Below are positions 54,757 through 63,372 of a stretch of DNA of 64,000 nucleotides, in pieces. Position 1 is the stretch's first letter, and each line of letters opens with the position of its first letter. A program made the position numbers and the translations under genes. Source of the DNA: Rhizobium sp. BK251 (lineage in GTDB: Bacteria > Pseudomonadota > Alphaproteobacteria > Rhizobiales > Rhizobiaceae); assembly GCF_004345245.1 (NCBI RefSeq), contig NZ_SLUQ01000015.1, positions 62,001 through 126,000 on the forward strand, in the 5' to 3' direction. The notes below the pieces were generated by a model that was not told the DNA's origin, did no database searches, and was given only the letters and a program-made list of their open reading frames with translations.

Positions 54757-56037
54757 TCAGCGCGTCAGCCGGTCTTTCAGACGGGCATGAGCGAGCGCAG
54801 CAGAAGCCACGAGTGGCGCGAAGGCATGCAGCGGTAGTGATTTCTGCCGCAGGAAGGAAATCGGCATGTCCTGGGGCGCTTCGCCCATCGCTGCGCGCGC
54901 CAAAAGACCACCGAGCTGTGCCGTCATGGCGATCCCTCGCCCGTTGCAGCCGATCCCGCCGAAGAAACCTTCGCCCAGATCGTAGATCCGGGGGAGGAAG
55001 TCGGGCGTCATGATCGCCGTGCCGGTCCAGGCAACTTCAATGCCCGGATGTCTGGCAAGCTTCAATTCGCTCGCGAGCCGGCGAACGACGGCCTTTGCGA
55101 CGCGTTCGCGTGCGCCAAAGGGAAAGACCGCCATGCCGCCGCTGATCAGCCGATTGTCTCGGTCGAGTCGATAGGTGAATAGGTTGAGGCGCGTATCACC
55201 CACCGGCCTGCGCTTGGGAGAGATTCGAGCGACAGTCTCCTCGTCAATCGGTCCGGTTGCCACCTGATAGACGCGAAGCGGCACTCCCGTGCGGCCGATC
55301 AGGCCGGCGATGCCGGTGGTAAAGGCATTTGTACACAGAACGACACTGTCGGCACGGATCGAGCCATCGGTAAATTCGACCTGCCATCCCTGCGGTCCCC
55401 GCCTGCAGGATTGCACGAAGGCATTTTCCCGGATCAATCCTCCTTCGCGTAGCACCGTTCGAGCGAGGCCGTAGAGATAGTCGAGCGGATGGATGGTGCC
55501 GCCGGATTCGTCGATGATGCCGCCGGAATAGATATCCATGCCCGTCTCATGGGCAATCTCGCCGGGCTCCAGGAAGCGGACCGGTCGGTCGAGGCGCTGC
55601 CAGATGGAGGCCCGCTTGCGCAGGACCTGGGCCATCGCCTCGCCGAATGCGGGCTGAAGCCATCCATTCTGGCTGGCATCGCAGGAAATGCCGTCCTCAC
55701 GGATAATGTCGAACACGGTGTCGGCACCGCCGCCGACGAGCCGCAGCAGCCCTTCGGCCTTCTGCGGTCCGAGACGGCTGTAAACGGTCGCCGGATCGGC
55801 CTTCGCGAAATTGGGTACGAGGAAGCCTGCATTGGCTCCGCTCGCCCCGGAACCGAGAAGCCCGGCCTCAAGCACGACGACGCGCCGTCCTTGCTTGGCA
55901 AGCGCGCGAGCGGCCGTCAGGCCGGTGAACCCGGCACCTATGACAACGGTATCGGCCTTTTCCGGCAGCGCTGACCCGGAGGTCGGCGGCGCTGCGGCGG
56001 TGCGTGTCCAAAGCGTGTCGGGTCTTGTTTCTTGCAT
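54757..56037 (-). CDS. FAD-dependent oxidoreductase (DadA/gamma-glutamylputrescine oxidase-like)
   Basis: 426 aa from MQETRPDTLW (ATG at 56037). The dinucleotide motif GAGFTG (34-39) and the following ALAKQGRRVVVLEAG give the FAD Rossmann fold. TWTGTAIMTPDFLPRIYDLGEGFFGGIGCNGRGIAMT near the C-terminus is typical of the amine/amino acid oxidase group with PuuB and DadA. It follows a GntR regulator and lies near amino acid transport genes, so an amine or amino acid is the likely substrate. Confidence 0.82.
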   Translation of the reverse strand: MQETRPDTLWTRTAAAPPTSGSALPEKADTVVIGAGFTGLTAARALAKQGRRVVVLEAGLLGSGASGANAGFLVPNFAKADPATVYSRLGPQKAEGLLRLVGGGADTVFDIIREDGISCDASQNGWLQPAFGEAMAQVLRKRASIWQRLDRPVRFLEPGEIAHETGMDIYSGGIIDESGGTIHPLDYLYGLARTVLREGGLIRENAFVQSCRRGPQGWQVEFTDGSIRADSVVLCTNAFTTGIAGLIGRTGVPLRVYQVATGPIDEETVARISPKRRPVGDTRLNLFTYRLDRDNRLISGGMAVFPFGARERVAKAVVRRLASELKLARHPGIEVAWTGTAIMTPDFLPRIYDLGEGFFGGIGCNGRGIAMTAQLGGLLARAAMGEAPQDMPISFLRQKSLPLHAFAPLVASAALAHARLKDRLTR

Positions 56038-56158
56038 GGGCTGTCCATTGGCGCGAACCGGCAAGCAGGCGAGTGCCAGCATTGCCGGATCAATTGGTTA
56101 ACCAATCACGTCATCGAATTCCTGGCCGCGGCTTTGGGTTGGGAATGCAGACGCTATT

Positions 56159-56845
56159 TCAATCCGGGCACATGGCCTGCAAAAGCCCCTGTGTCGCCTC
56201 TATATCCTTGACCATGAGCTTGCCGGCCGAGACCGCGTCGCGGTTGCGGAATGCTTCGATCATTTCGTAATGGTAGGTCGAATAGGGATAGGCGATCCCG
56301 GCGTCGAGCTGGCTCTTTACGAGGTCCGAGAGCATGCGCATGTAGGGGCCGAAGCGGAGCCAGAGGGTCTCGATCATCTGCGGCAGGACGTCCGAACCGG
56401 ATCCCTCGTAGATCGCGAAATGGAATTCCTGGTTCTTCCGAAGCATTTCATAGACCTGACCTTCGACGCCGAGTGCCTCGTGTGCCTTGGCAAGAGCAAG
56501 GCAATGGTCGATTTCGCTGCCGCTCATCCGCGCGCAGGCGAGTTCCGTGGCCAGTCCCTCCAGGGCCTTGCGAGCCTGGCAGAGATCATCGAGGCGTGCG
56601 CGGGACACCGGCGGAACGCGCGCCGAGCCGTTGCGGCCGATCTCGAGGCCGTTTTCCGCCGCCAGCCGCCTCAGTGCCTCGCGGACCGGCATATGACTGG
56701 TGCCGAATTCGGCTGCAAGCGAGGCGATGGTGGTGACCTGCGACGGCTCGAACTTTCCCCACATCAGCGCGTGGCGCAGCTGCTCATAGACACCGTCCTG
56801 GACAGTGACCCGTGACGATACCCTCGACAGCCCGGTTTCTCGCAT
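56159..56845 (-). CDS. GntR-family transcriptional regulator (FadR/FCD type)
   Basis: 228 aa. The winged HTH is at about 12-80 (EPSQVTTIASLAAEFGTSHMPVREALRRL), followed by an FCD effector domain with candidate metal ligands (Asp/His in NQEFHFAIYEGSGS and YHYEMIEAF). It is closely similar in layout to the GntR protein at 63369-64000. It sits between the FAD oxidase gene and the permease and binding-protein genes, and probably regulates them. Confidence 0.9.
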   Translation of the reverse strand: MRETGLSRVSSRVTVQDGVYEQLRHALMWGKFEPSQVTTIASLAAEFGTSHMPVREALRRLAAENGLEIGRNGSARVPPVSRARLDDLCQARKALEGLATELACARMSGSEIDHCLALAKAHEALGVEGQVYEMLRKNQEFHFAIYEGSGSDVLPQMIETLWLRFGPYMRMLSDLVKSQLDAGIAYPYSTYHYEMIEAFRNRDAVSAGKLMVKDIEATQGLLQAMCPD

Positions 56846-56951
56846 TCAGCCAATCTATCCTTGTGTTGCCGCCGCCGTATCTCCGGCGGGAGTCGTTTCG
56901 GCGATTCTTTTCCGGTTCAGACCCTGCAAGTCAAGCACGGCAGCGAAGCGA

Positions 56952-57626
56952 TCAATGCGCCTTTTCCGTGCGGAATTTTGCTTCCAACAGGCTCACGAGC
57001 CGCACGAGCGGCAGCAGGAAGATGAGGTAGACAAGCGCGGCCCCGATAAGTGGTGTCGGGTTGGCGTAAAGTGCCTGTGCATCCTGCGCCTCTTTCAGAA
57101 GTTCCGGCAAGGCAACCGTCGAGGCAAGCGCCGTATCCTTGAACATCGACACGCAATTGCTGGTGATCGGCGGAATGACAATGCGGACTGCCTGGGGAAG
57201 TATGACCTTGACCAGCGTGATGCGGAAGGGGAGGCCAAGAGCCGAAGCGGCCTCGAACTGGCCCCTGGGCACGCTCTCTATGCCGGAGCGGAAGACCTCG
57301 GCCGAATAGGCGGCCATGACCAGTGAGAACGACAATATCGCCGAGGTCCAGGCCGATAAGCTGATCCCGATGAAGGGCAGCGCATAGTAGATGAGAATGA
57401 GAACCACGAGAGCCGGGATGGCCCGAAAGATGTCGATATAGGCGATCGAAATGAGGCGGAGCGGGCGCGCGGCATAAAGGCGGAAGACGCTGATGACGAG
57501 CCCGCCGGCGACGCCGAAAATGATGCTGAAAATACCGATGAGGAAGGTGTTGAGCAGACCGCGCCAGAGAGCCGGCAGGCTGGAAATCAGGACGTCGATA
57601 TTGAAAAAGGTTTCGACTAGCGTCAT
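56952..57626 (-). CDS. Polar amino acid ABC transporter permease (HisM/GlnP type)
   Basis: 224 aa with five membrane segments. The family loop reads ESVPRGQFEAASALGLPFRITLVKVILPQAVRIVIPPI, and RAIPALVVLILIYYALPF is in the second segment. Only one permease and one binding protein are present; no ATPase gene lies nearby. It is 60 bp after the binding-protein gene. Confidence 0.9.
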   Translation of the reverse strand: MTLVETFFNIDVLISSLPALWRGLLNTFLIGIFSIIFGVAGGLVISVFRLYAARPLRLISIAYIDIFRAIPALVVLILIYYALPFIGISLSAWTSAILSFSLVMAAYSAEVFRSGIESVPRGQFEAASALGLPFRITLVKVILPQAVRIVIPPITSNCVSMFKDTALASTVALPELLKEAQDAQALYANPTPLIGAALVYLIFLLPLVRLVSLLEAKFRTEKAH

Positions 57627-57686
57627 CGCTGGCCCTTTCGAGATGCGTGCGAAAGCGCGCGCCCGGAGACGCGCGCTTCACGAAGA

Positions 57687-58484
57687 TCAGGCCTTCGGCA
57701 CCGGCAGTTCGGTGACTGTCGCCGAATTTGCCGGCGGCTCGCTGCCGAACCACTTCTTGTGGATGGCCGCCATCGTGCCGTCCTTCTTCATCTCGGTGAT
57801 GGCTGCGTTGATCTTTTCGAGGAGGGGCGAATCCTTCGTCATCATCAGGCCGTACTGCTCGCCGGTCTTGATCCGGTCCTTGACCGCAAAGCCCTTCATT
57901 TTCAGGAACAGGTACTCCATGCCCGGAATGTCGCTGACGACGGCTTCGATCCGGCCTGCGCCAAGATCGAGGAACATGTCCTGCTGGCTGTTGTAGCCCT
58001 TGATATCGCCAAAGCCTTTCTCAGCCTGATTGTCCTTGACCCACTTTTCGCCGGTCGAGCCGGAGAGGACGCCGACGGTCTTGCCCTTCAGATCGGCAAG
58101 GCTCGCAATCGGGCTATCCGTCTTGGTCGCCACACCCATGTCGGAATCGTAATAGGGCTGGGTGAAGGATTGCGACTTCAGCCGCTCGGGCGTGATCGTG
58201 ATGGAGGAGATCGCGACGTCGATCCGCTTGGAGCTGGTGGCGGCGAAGAGCGCCTGGAAGCCATAGTCCGCGATGTCAGGCGTGAGACCGGCGCGCTTGG
58301 CGGCTTCCGTAACGATGTCCACTTCGAAGCCTTCGAAGGTGCCCTTTTCGTTCTTGTACTCGAAAGGCGGGTTGCTGGGATAGGATCCGACATGCAGCGC
58401 ATCAGCAGCCCTTGCCGTAAGCGCACTGCCCGCCAACCCGACCATCGTGGCTGCGATCAAAATATTGCGGCGTGTAAGTATCAT
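57687..58484 (-). CDS. Polar amino acid ABC transporter substrate-binding protein (family 3)
   Basis: 265 aa from MILTRRNILIAA (ATG at 58484, GAGGGAGA upstream). It has a signal peptide of about 25 residues ending TARAAD. Family 3 features: LHVGSYPSNPPFEYKNEKGTFEGFEVDIVTEAAKR, DVAISSITITPERL and DLKGKTVGVLSGSTGEKW. It delivers an amino acid or related solute to the permease downstream. Confidence 0.92.
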   Translation of the reverse strand: MILTRRNILIAATMVGLAGSALTARAADALHVGSYPSNPPFEYKNEKGTFEGFEVDIVTEAAKRAGLTPDIADYGFQALFAATSSKRIDVAISSITITPERLKSQSFTQPYYDSDMGVATKTDSPIASLADLKGKTVGVLSGSTGEKWVKDNQAEKGFGDIKGYNSQQDMFLDLGAGRIEAVVSDIPGMEYLFLKMKGFAVKDRIKTGEQYGLMMTKDSPLLEKINAAITEMKKDGTMAAIHKKWFGSEPPANSATVTELPVPKA

Positions 58485-58610
58485 TTTATGTTCTCCCTCT
58501 TGTTGAAGTTCGCATGGCATTTTTGCATGCGACCCTGCCGGCGTGCCGATCGCCGTCATCTGCTCTTCAGCCCGCCGCACCCGGAGGGGCTCTGCCTCCG
58601 TTTTGGTCTC

Positions 58611-59894
58611 CTACTTCCGGTGCCCGGAGATGATTTCTGCGAGCGCCTTCTCGAAGCGCGCAATCTCTTCCAGCTTGTTGTAGTGGACAAGCGAAACGCG
58701 AACCGCGCCCGTTTCCATCGAGAGGCCGAGGCGCTTCATGAGACGCGGCGCGAACATATGTCCGTCGCGGATGCCGATGCCGATCTTGCCCATCTCGGCG
58801 GAGATCAGTTGCGGGCTCACGCCGGGGATGTTGAAGCAGATGGTGGGTACGCGACCCTTCAGCCGCTCCTCGTCGGAAATGCCGTAGATCACCGCGCCCT
58901 GCCGCTTCAGGGCTGCGATCATTTCGCGGCTGAGGGAAAGTTCATATTCGCGGATTGCTCCCATGGCGGCGGTAAGCGCTGCGCGGCGGCTGTGGGTGCC
59001 TTCCGGGAGGAAACGTCGGCCGATGCCCTCGAGATAGCGCACGGCAGCGTCCATGCCCGCGACATTCTCGTAGGGGAATGTGCCGACCTCGATCTTGTAG
59101 GGCGGGACGTCGGGGATGAAGTCTTCCTTGAAGGTGGGAAGCCGGCAGAGCGCATCGAACCGACCCCAGAGGAAGCCCATGTGAGGCGAGAAGTTCTTGT
59201 ATCCCGAGCAGACCAGATAGTCGCAGTCCCATGCCTGGACGTCGATCAGGCCATGCGGTCCAAAATGCACGCTGTCGAGGAAGACCTCGGCGCCCGCGGC
59301 GTGCGCGATCTTGCCGACGGCGGCCACGTCGACGATGGTGCCGATCGAATGGGCAGTTACCGTGCAGGCCACGAGCCGCGTACGCTCGTTGACCAGGGGC
59401 ACAAGGTCCTCGGTATGGAGCGTGCCGTCCTCGCGCATGCGCCACCACACGATCTTGGCACCATCGGCCTCGAGCGCCAGCCAGGTGGCAATGTTGGCGT
59501 CGTGATCCATGTCGGTGACGACGATCTCGCTGCGCTCCTTCAGCATCTTGGCGATGCCGAGGCTGACGAGGCGGATGAAGGACGTGGCGTTGAGACCGAA
59601 CGATATCTCCTCCGGCCGGTAGGCATTGACGAGGATAGCGACGCTTTCGCGCGCGGCAACGAGGTTGGCATCGACCCGCTCGCTGTGCTCGTACTTGGCC
59701 ATGCGCTGAACATTGCTATCGATCAGGTGGTTGGTCACCGCATCGACGACCATCTGCGGCACCTGGGCGCCTCCGGCATTTTCCAGAAAGATGAAGTCGC
59801 CGGCCTTGCGGATCGCGGGAAACATCTCCCGGATTTCGTCTACCGGAAAGCTGTTGTGCCCGGCCATCGAACGGGGTGACGCCTGAACGCTCAT
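58611..59894 (-). CDS. Class V PLP enzyme (SufS-like) lacking the desulfurase cysteine
   Basis: 427 aa from MSVQASPRSM (ATG at 59894); the 32 codons before it lack coding character. The PLP lysine is Lys233 in CSGYKNFSP, with TVTAHSIGTIVDV and VFLDSVHFGPHG before it. It fits the cysteine desulfurase-like group TIGR01976. At the place where SufS enzymes have GHHCA it reads GHMFA, so the catalytic cysteine is a Phe. It is therefore unlikely to be a cysteine desulfurase; another PLP lyase, epimerase or transaminase activity is more plausible. It lies upstream of amino acid transport genes. Confidence 0.82.
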   Translation of the reverse strand: MSVQASPRSMAGHNSFPVDEIREMFPAIRKAGDFIFLENAGGAQVPQMVVDAVTNHLIDSNVQRMAKYEHSERVDANLVAARESVAILVNAYRPEEISFGLNATSFIRLVSLGIAKMLKERSEIVVTDMDHDANIATWLALEADGAKIVWWRMREDGTLHTEDLVPLVNERTRLVACTVTAHSIGTIVDVAAVGKIAHAAGAEVFLDSVHFGPHGLIDVQAWDCDYLVCSGYKNFSPHMGFLWGRFDALCRLPTFKEDFIPDVPPYKIEVGTFPYENVAGMDAAVRYLEGIGRRFLPEGTHSRRAALTAAMGAIREYELSLSREMIAALKRQGAVIYGISDEERLKGRVPTICFNIPGVSPQLISAEMGKIGIGIRDGHMFAPRLMKRLGLSMETGAVRVSLVHYNKLEEIARFEKALAEIISGHRK

Positions 59895-59950
59895 GATTGA
59901 TCCTGCCTGCTTTTTTTGCTTGGGTCGCGATTGCCGGCGGTCGCCGGCTG

Positions 59951-59990
59951 CTGTTTTGATTATTTGATCACAAGATATTTGAAAGTTCAA
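59951..59990 (-). promoter_or_regulatory. AT-rich control region of the PLP-enzyme operon
   Basis: An AT-rich patch 57-96 bp upstream of the class V enzyme ATG contains a palindrome, TTGAA (59979-59983) and TTCAA (59986-59990), and the motif TTGATCACAAG. A GntR-family site is plausible given the FCD regulators on both sides. Confidence 0.35.
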
Positions 59991-60028
59991 CTAACTTCGA
60001 TTGCGACAGAGGAAATCACGCACAGCAA

Positions 60029-60057
60029 ATAAGGCGCCGCGGAAGGCGGCGCCTTAT
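60029..60057 (-). terminator. Hairpin terminator after the LivK-type gene
   Basis: ATAAGGCGCCGC (60029-60040) pairs exactly with GCGGCGCCTTAT (60046-60057) around GGAAG. It lies 33 bp after the LivK-type stop on the minus-strand transcript and is followed there by TTTGC. It separates this transcription unit from the PLP-enzyme unit. Confidence 0.65.
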
Positions 60058-60090
60058 CGGAATGTCGGCGAACCTGTGAAGGCCGCTAGG

Positions 60091-61350
60091 CTACTGAATC
60101 TTCGCCTGCAGGGCGTTGACGTCGTCGGTGGTCATTTCGCCGACCGTATCGACCTTGCCGTCCTTGATCTTCCACAGGCGGAACGGGCCGGTAATGTCGC
60201 CGTACTTGTCGAAGGAGACTGGACCGATGACGCCCTCATAACGGATCGGCTTGCCGTCCTTGATCAGGGCGAGCGCCTTCGCAAACTCCTCCTTGCCGGC
60301 ATAGATCGGCTCGCCCGCCGGATCGACGACCTTGAAGATGGCGTCTCGGATGGCGGCGGGCTCTTCCGAACCTGCCGCGGCGATTGCGAGGCCGACGATG
60401 GCGCCGGCATCATAGGCGCGGTCAGCGGCCGGGTTGGAAGGCTCTATTCCCGAGAAGGCCTTGTAATTGGCGTTGAAATACTCGGTGGACTTGGTCGGGC
60501 TTGTACCCGATGAGGTGCCGTAGGCTTCGTTCAGATAGTCGGCGCCGACCGACTCGATGAAGTCAGGGCTGTTCATGCCGTCGTTCAGGAGGAATTTCTG
60601 AACGCCTCCCTGCGAGATCCATGTGCGGGCGATCGTGGCACCGTCAACCGGGTAACTTACCAGGTAGAGCCCGTCCGGTTCGCCGCTCATGGCCGCCGTC
60701 ACTTCCGACTGGTAGCTCGACTGCTTTTCGTTATAGGGCGTTACCGAGACGATCTCGCCGCCGAGCGCCTTATAGGCGCGGGAGAATTCCGACACCATGT
60801 TGACGCCGAAGTCGTTGTTCACATGGATGACGGCGAGCTTCTTGAAGCCCTGGTCTATCGCGTATTTCGCGGCGGCAACGCCCTGCAGGGCATCGGAGGT
60901 GATGGTCCGGAAGAAGATCCCGTTCGTCTTGCCGTCGCGGCCAAGCGCCGTCAGGGTCGGCGAGGACGAGGCAGGCGACACCTGGACGACCTTGGCGGGC
61001 GCCGTCACCGAAGTCAGGATCGGAATCGTGACCGACGAGATGATGCCCCCGATCACGACCGGCACCTTCTTTACCTGCACGAGCTGGGTTGCCGCATCGA
61101 CGGCAACGTTGCCCTGGCTCTGGCTGTCGCGCGTGTCGGTGACGAGGTCGCAGCCACGAGCGCCGCCGGCTTCGTTGATGTCGCGGAAGGCCATTTCGAC
61201 CGACTTGGCACCGGCCTGGCCATACTCGCCTGCAGGTCCCGTCAGTTCCATCACGAGGCCGACGGTAATCTTGCAGTCGGCGGCACTGGCCGCGCCGGCA
61301 GCGAGGAGAAGCCCGAGGGCAGTGGTCATGCGGAATACTGTGGTTTTCAT
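60091..61350 (-). CDS. Branched-chain amino acid-type ABC substrate-binding protein (LivK-like)
   Basis: 419 aa with a signal peptide (about 1-23, AASAADC). It is a type I periplasmic-binding fold: ITVGLVMELTGPAGEYGQAGAKSVEMAFRDINEAGG, then SSPTLTALGRDGKTNGIFFRTITSDALQGVAAAKYAIDQGFKKLAVIHVNNDFG. No LivHMGF genes lie nearby, so it is either an orphan that shares another transporter or serves as a sensor. It follows an aldo/keto reductase gene on the same strand after 119 bp. Confidence 0.9.
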   Translation of the reverse strand: MKTTVFRMTTALGLLLAAGAASAADCKITVGLVMELTGPAGEYGQAGAKSVEMAFRDINEAGGARGCDLVTDTRDSQSQGNVAVDAATQLVQVKKVPVVIGGIISSVTIPILTSVTAPAKVVQVSPASSSPTLTALGRDGKTNGIFFRTITSDALQGVAAAKYAIDQGFKKLAVIHVNNDFGVNMVSEFSRAYKALGGEIVSVTPYNEKQSSYQSEVTAAMSGEPDGLYLVSYPVDGATIARTWISQGGVQKFLLNDGMNSPDFIESVGADYLNEAYGTSSGTSPTKSTEYFNANYKAFSGIEPSNPAADRAYDAGAIVGLAIAAAGSEEPAAIRDAIFKVVDPAGEPIYAGKEEFAKALALIKDGKPIRYEGVIGPVSFDKYGDITGPFRLWKIKDGKVDTVGEMTTDDVNALQAKIQ

Positions 61351-61469
61351 TGTTGTTCCCCTTGTTCGGTTTTCAATGCGTCATTGGCCGGTTTGATTTT
61401 CCTTTGCTGCATCCGGTTGCTGCAGCCGGCTTATTGGCGCCGCGAGAGCGCTGGATGAGACGGCGGCCG

Positions 61470-62525
61470 TCAGATGCGGCCGTCGTTGAGGTTATAGTGC
61501 ATGATCGAGCCGTGCCGGCCTGTGCGGTCGCGCTCAAGCGTGTAGACATCGCCCTCGGGGCCTTTGGCCTCGGCGATGACAGCGCCGATCTCCGCAAGGT
61601 CGGCCATGCCGAGGTCGACGTCCAGGATCCGGGCATTGGCGAGCGCATGCGCCTGATTGCGGGCCCCGACGATCACCGCCGCCACCTGCGGCTGGCGCAG
61701 CACCCAGGCGCTGGCGATGGTGGCGATGTCGGCCTCATGGCGGTCGGCAACCGCCCTCAGGGCACGCAGGAGGGTCTGAAAGAGGTCCCAGCCCCCGAAA
61801 TCATCGATAATCAGCTTATATTTGACGAGCGAGCGGTTCTCGAGCGGCATCTCCGGTTCTGCGCTCCCGAGCCAGCGATCGCTGAGAAAGCCACCCGCGA
61901 CGGACCCATAGCAGAGGAAGGCGAGGCCGCTGCTGGCGGCAAGGCCGGCCAGACGGTGCGATGGGCGCCGGTCGAGGACCGAATACTGCAGTTGCTGGCT
62001 GACGAGGCCTATGCTCGCCTCCAGGATCTCCGCGATGTGATCGCTGTCAAAATTGGTCGTTCCGACATTGCGCACCTTGCCCTCGTCGCGCAGTTCCTGC
62101 AGCCAGCCGAGTGAATCGACGTAGCCGCCCATGCTCAGGTCCCACCAGTGGAACTGCACCAGGTCGAGCCGTTCCGTCCTCAAACGCCGCAGCGACTGTT
62201 CGACGATGCCGCGAATATAGTCACGGCTGATGCGCGGAAGCACTTCGAGATCCGGCACCAGCTTGGTGTGCACCTTCATGCGACTTGCCGCCTCTGCACC
62301 GCGCTCACGCAGAAGGTGGGCCCGTGCCTCGCCGATCAGTTCCTCGACGCCGGTATAGATGTCGGCGCAGTCATAGGTGGTGATGCCGACGTCGAAGGCA
62401 GCGACCAGATCGAGAACCGCTTGCTTTCTGTCGATTGCGCCATGGCCGCCGGCCAGCTGCCATCCGCCGCGGATTACCCGCGAGATCGCGTAGCCTGGAG
62501 CAAGGTCGAAGGTCTTGGCATTCAT
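61470..62525 (-). CDS. Aldo/keto reductase
   Basis: 351 aa, TIM-barrel NADPH-dependent reductase. The tetrad is visible: Asp52, Tyr57 (DCADIYTGVE), Lys88 (HTKLVPD) and His126 (QFHWWD). The start overlaps the TIGR04076 gene by 4 nt. The substrate is not readable; the neighbours suggest a sugar- or amide-derived carbonyl compound. Confidence 0.9.
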   Translation of the reverse strand: MNAKTFDLAPGYAISRVIRGGWQLAGGHGAIDRKQAVLDLVAAFDVGITTYDCADIYTGVEELIGEARAHLLRERGAEAASRMKVHTKLVPDLEVLPRISRDYIRGIVEQSLRRLRTERLDLVQFHWWDLSMGGYVDSLGWLQELRDEGKVRNVGTTNFDSDHIAEILEASIGLVSQQLQYSVLDRRPSHRLAGLAASSGLAFLCYGSVAGGFLSDRWLGSAEPEMPLENRSLVKYKLIIDDFGGWDLFQTLLRALRAVADRHEADIATIASAWVLRQPQVAAVIVGARNQAHALANARILDVDLGMADLAEIGAVIAEAKGPEGDVYTLERDRTGRHGSIMHYNLNDGRI

Positions 62526-62884
62526 TTCTGGTCGCTTTCATCGGGAAGGGGCACTGCGGTCGTCTCGGCATGGCTGAAGCGCCGCCGGCCGAGCCGGACA
62601 ATGCGCAGTCGGCTTGCGCAATTGGGATCGGGACAGGCGATCTCCGCATCCGACGTCATCCAGTCGTTCGGATGGGTGTCGCGCTGCTTGGCGGCGAGCA
62701 GAGGCAGGACTGCGGCGAGCGAGTAGATGGAAAAACCCTGCCCTTCGGGTAGGTGCAGCATCTCGCCGCGCAATTCGAAATGGTCGCCCGGCTTGGCGCC
62801 GCAATAGATCGGCTTGCCTTCGGGAATCACCGCCTCCACGAGAAGGTCGAAGAGTTCGAAGCTGTCGTCGGGCCGCCCGGTCAT
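62522..62884 (-). CDS. TIGR04076-family protein
   Basis: 120 aa from MTGRPDDSFE (ATG at 62884). It matches the TIGR04076 pattern, with AKPGDHFELRGEMLHLPEGQGFSIYSLAAVLPLLAAKQR followed by NDWMTSDAEIACPDPNC. The family usually has a HKVGDxFxL start and a CPDP near the end; both are recognisable here. Unknown function. It is coupled by 4-nt overlaps to the genes on both sides. Confidence 0.75.
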   Translation of the reverse strand: MTGRPDDSFELFDLLVEAVIPEGKPIYCGAKPGDHFELRGEMLHLPEGQGFSIYSLAAVLPLLAAKQRDTHPNDWMTSDAEIACPDPNCASRLRIVRLGRRRFSHAETTAVPLPDESDQK

Positions 62885-63372
62885 CGGCCATTCCCTCTCG
62901 ATAGGACGATCTCGCAAGCTCCGTTCCTGCGGATCGCGCCGCAAGCCTCGGCGAGGCCGGCTCTCTCCTCATCTGGAACCTGCGCAACCACACTGCCCGC
63001 AAGCCAGCCGATCGGGAAGAACAGTCGCGCGCCCGGTCCGTAGAAGAGACCGATGTCGAAAATCGCGTTCGGATTGCCGCCCCACATGCGCGGCGGCACA
63101 TAGCTCAGGACGATGTCGCCCGGCTGAGGATTGAGCGTCGCGTTTTCCGCAGGCAGGGCGCGGGCATAGGAGGCGCCTTCAAGATGAGGCGGCGGAATGG
63201 GGCAGGAGATTTCCGGGCCTGTCCACATGGCATGGAGCGCCGGGATCACGCGTTCCGAGGAAAGATAGTCCCAGAGGAAGGCAATATTTTCGGGCGCCTT
63301 GCCGTCAAGCAGCCTTGCGGTGGCCGACAGGCCGGATCGGGCTTCGCGGATGAGGATCGTGCGCTCGGTCAT
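62881..63372 (-). CDS. DUF3830-family protein (cyclophilin-like fold)
   Basis: 163 aa from MTERTILIREARSG (ATG at 63372); the longer open frame beyond it lies within the GntR gene. Features of DUF3830 are LDGKAPENIAFLWDYL, HAMWTGPEISCPIPP, GDIVLSYVPPRMWGG and FDIGLFYGPGARLFFP. The family adopts a cyclophilin-like fold and is usually found in catabolic operons beside importers. Reaction unknown. It overlaps the GntR stop by 4 nt. Confidence 0.75.
   Translation of the reverse strand: MTERTILIREARSGLSATARLLDGKAPENIAFLWDYLSSERVIPALHAMWTGPEISCPIPPPHLEGASYARALPAENATLNPQPGDIVLSYVPPRMWGGNPNAIFDIGLFYGPGARLFFPIGWLAGSVVAQVPDEERAGLAEACGAIRRNGACEIVLSRGNGR

Noticed and set aside
57759..59879. A 706-codon plus-strand open frame
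   Set aside because: It spans the antisense of two well-supported genes and the gap between them, which real genes do not do.
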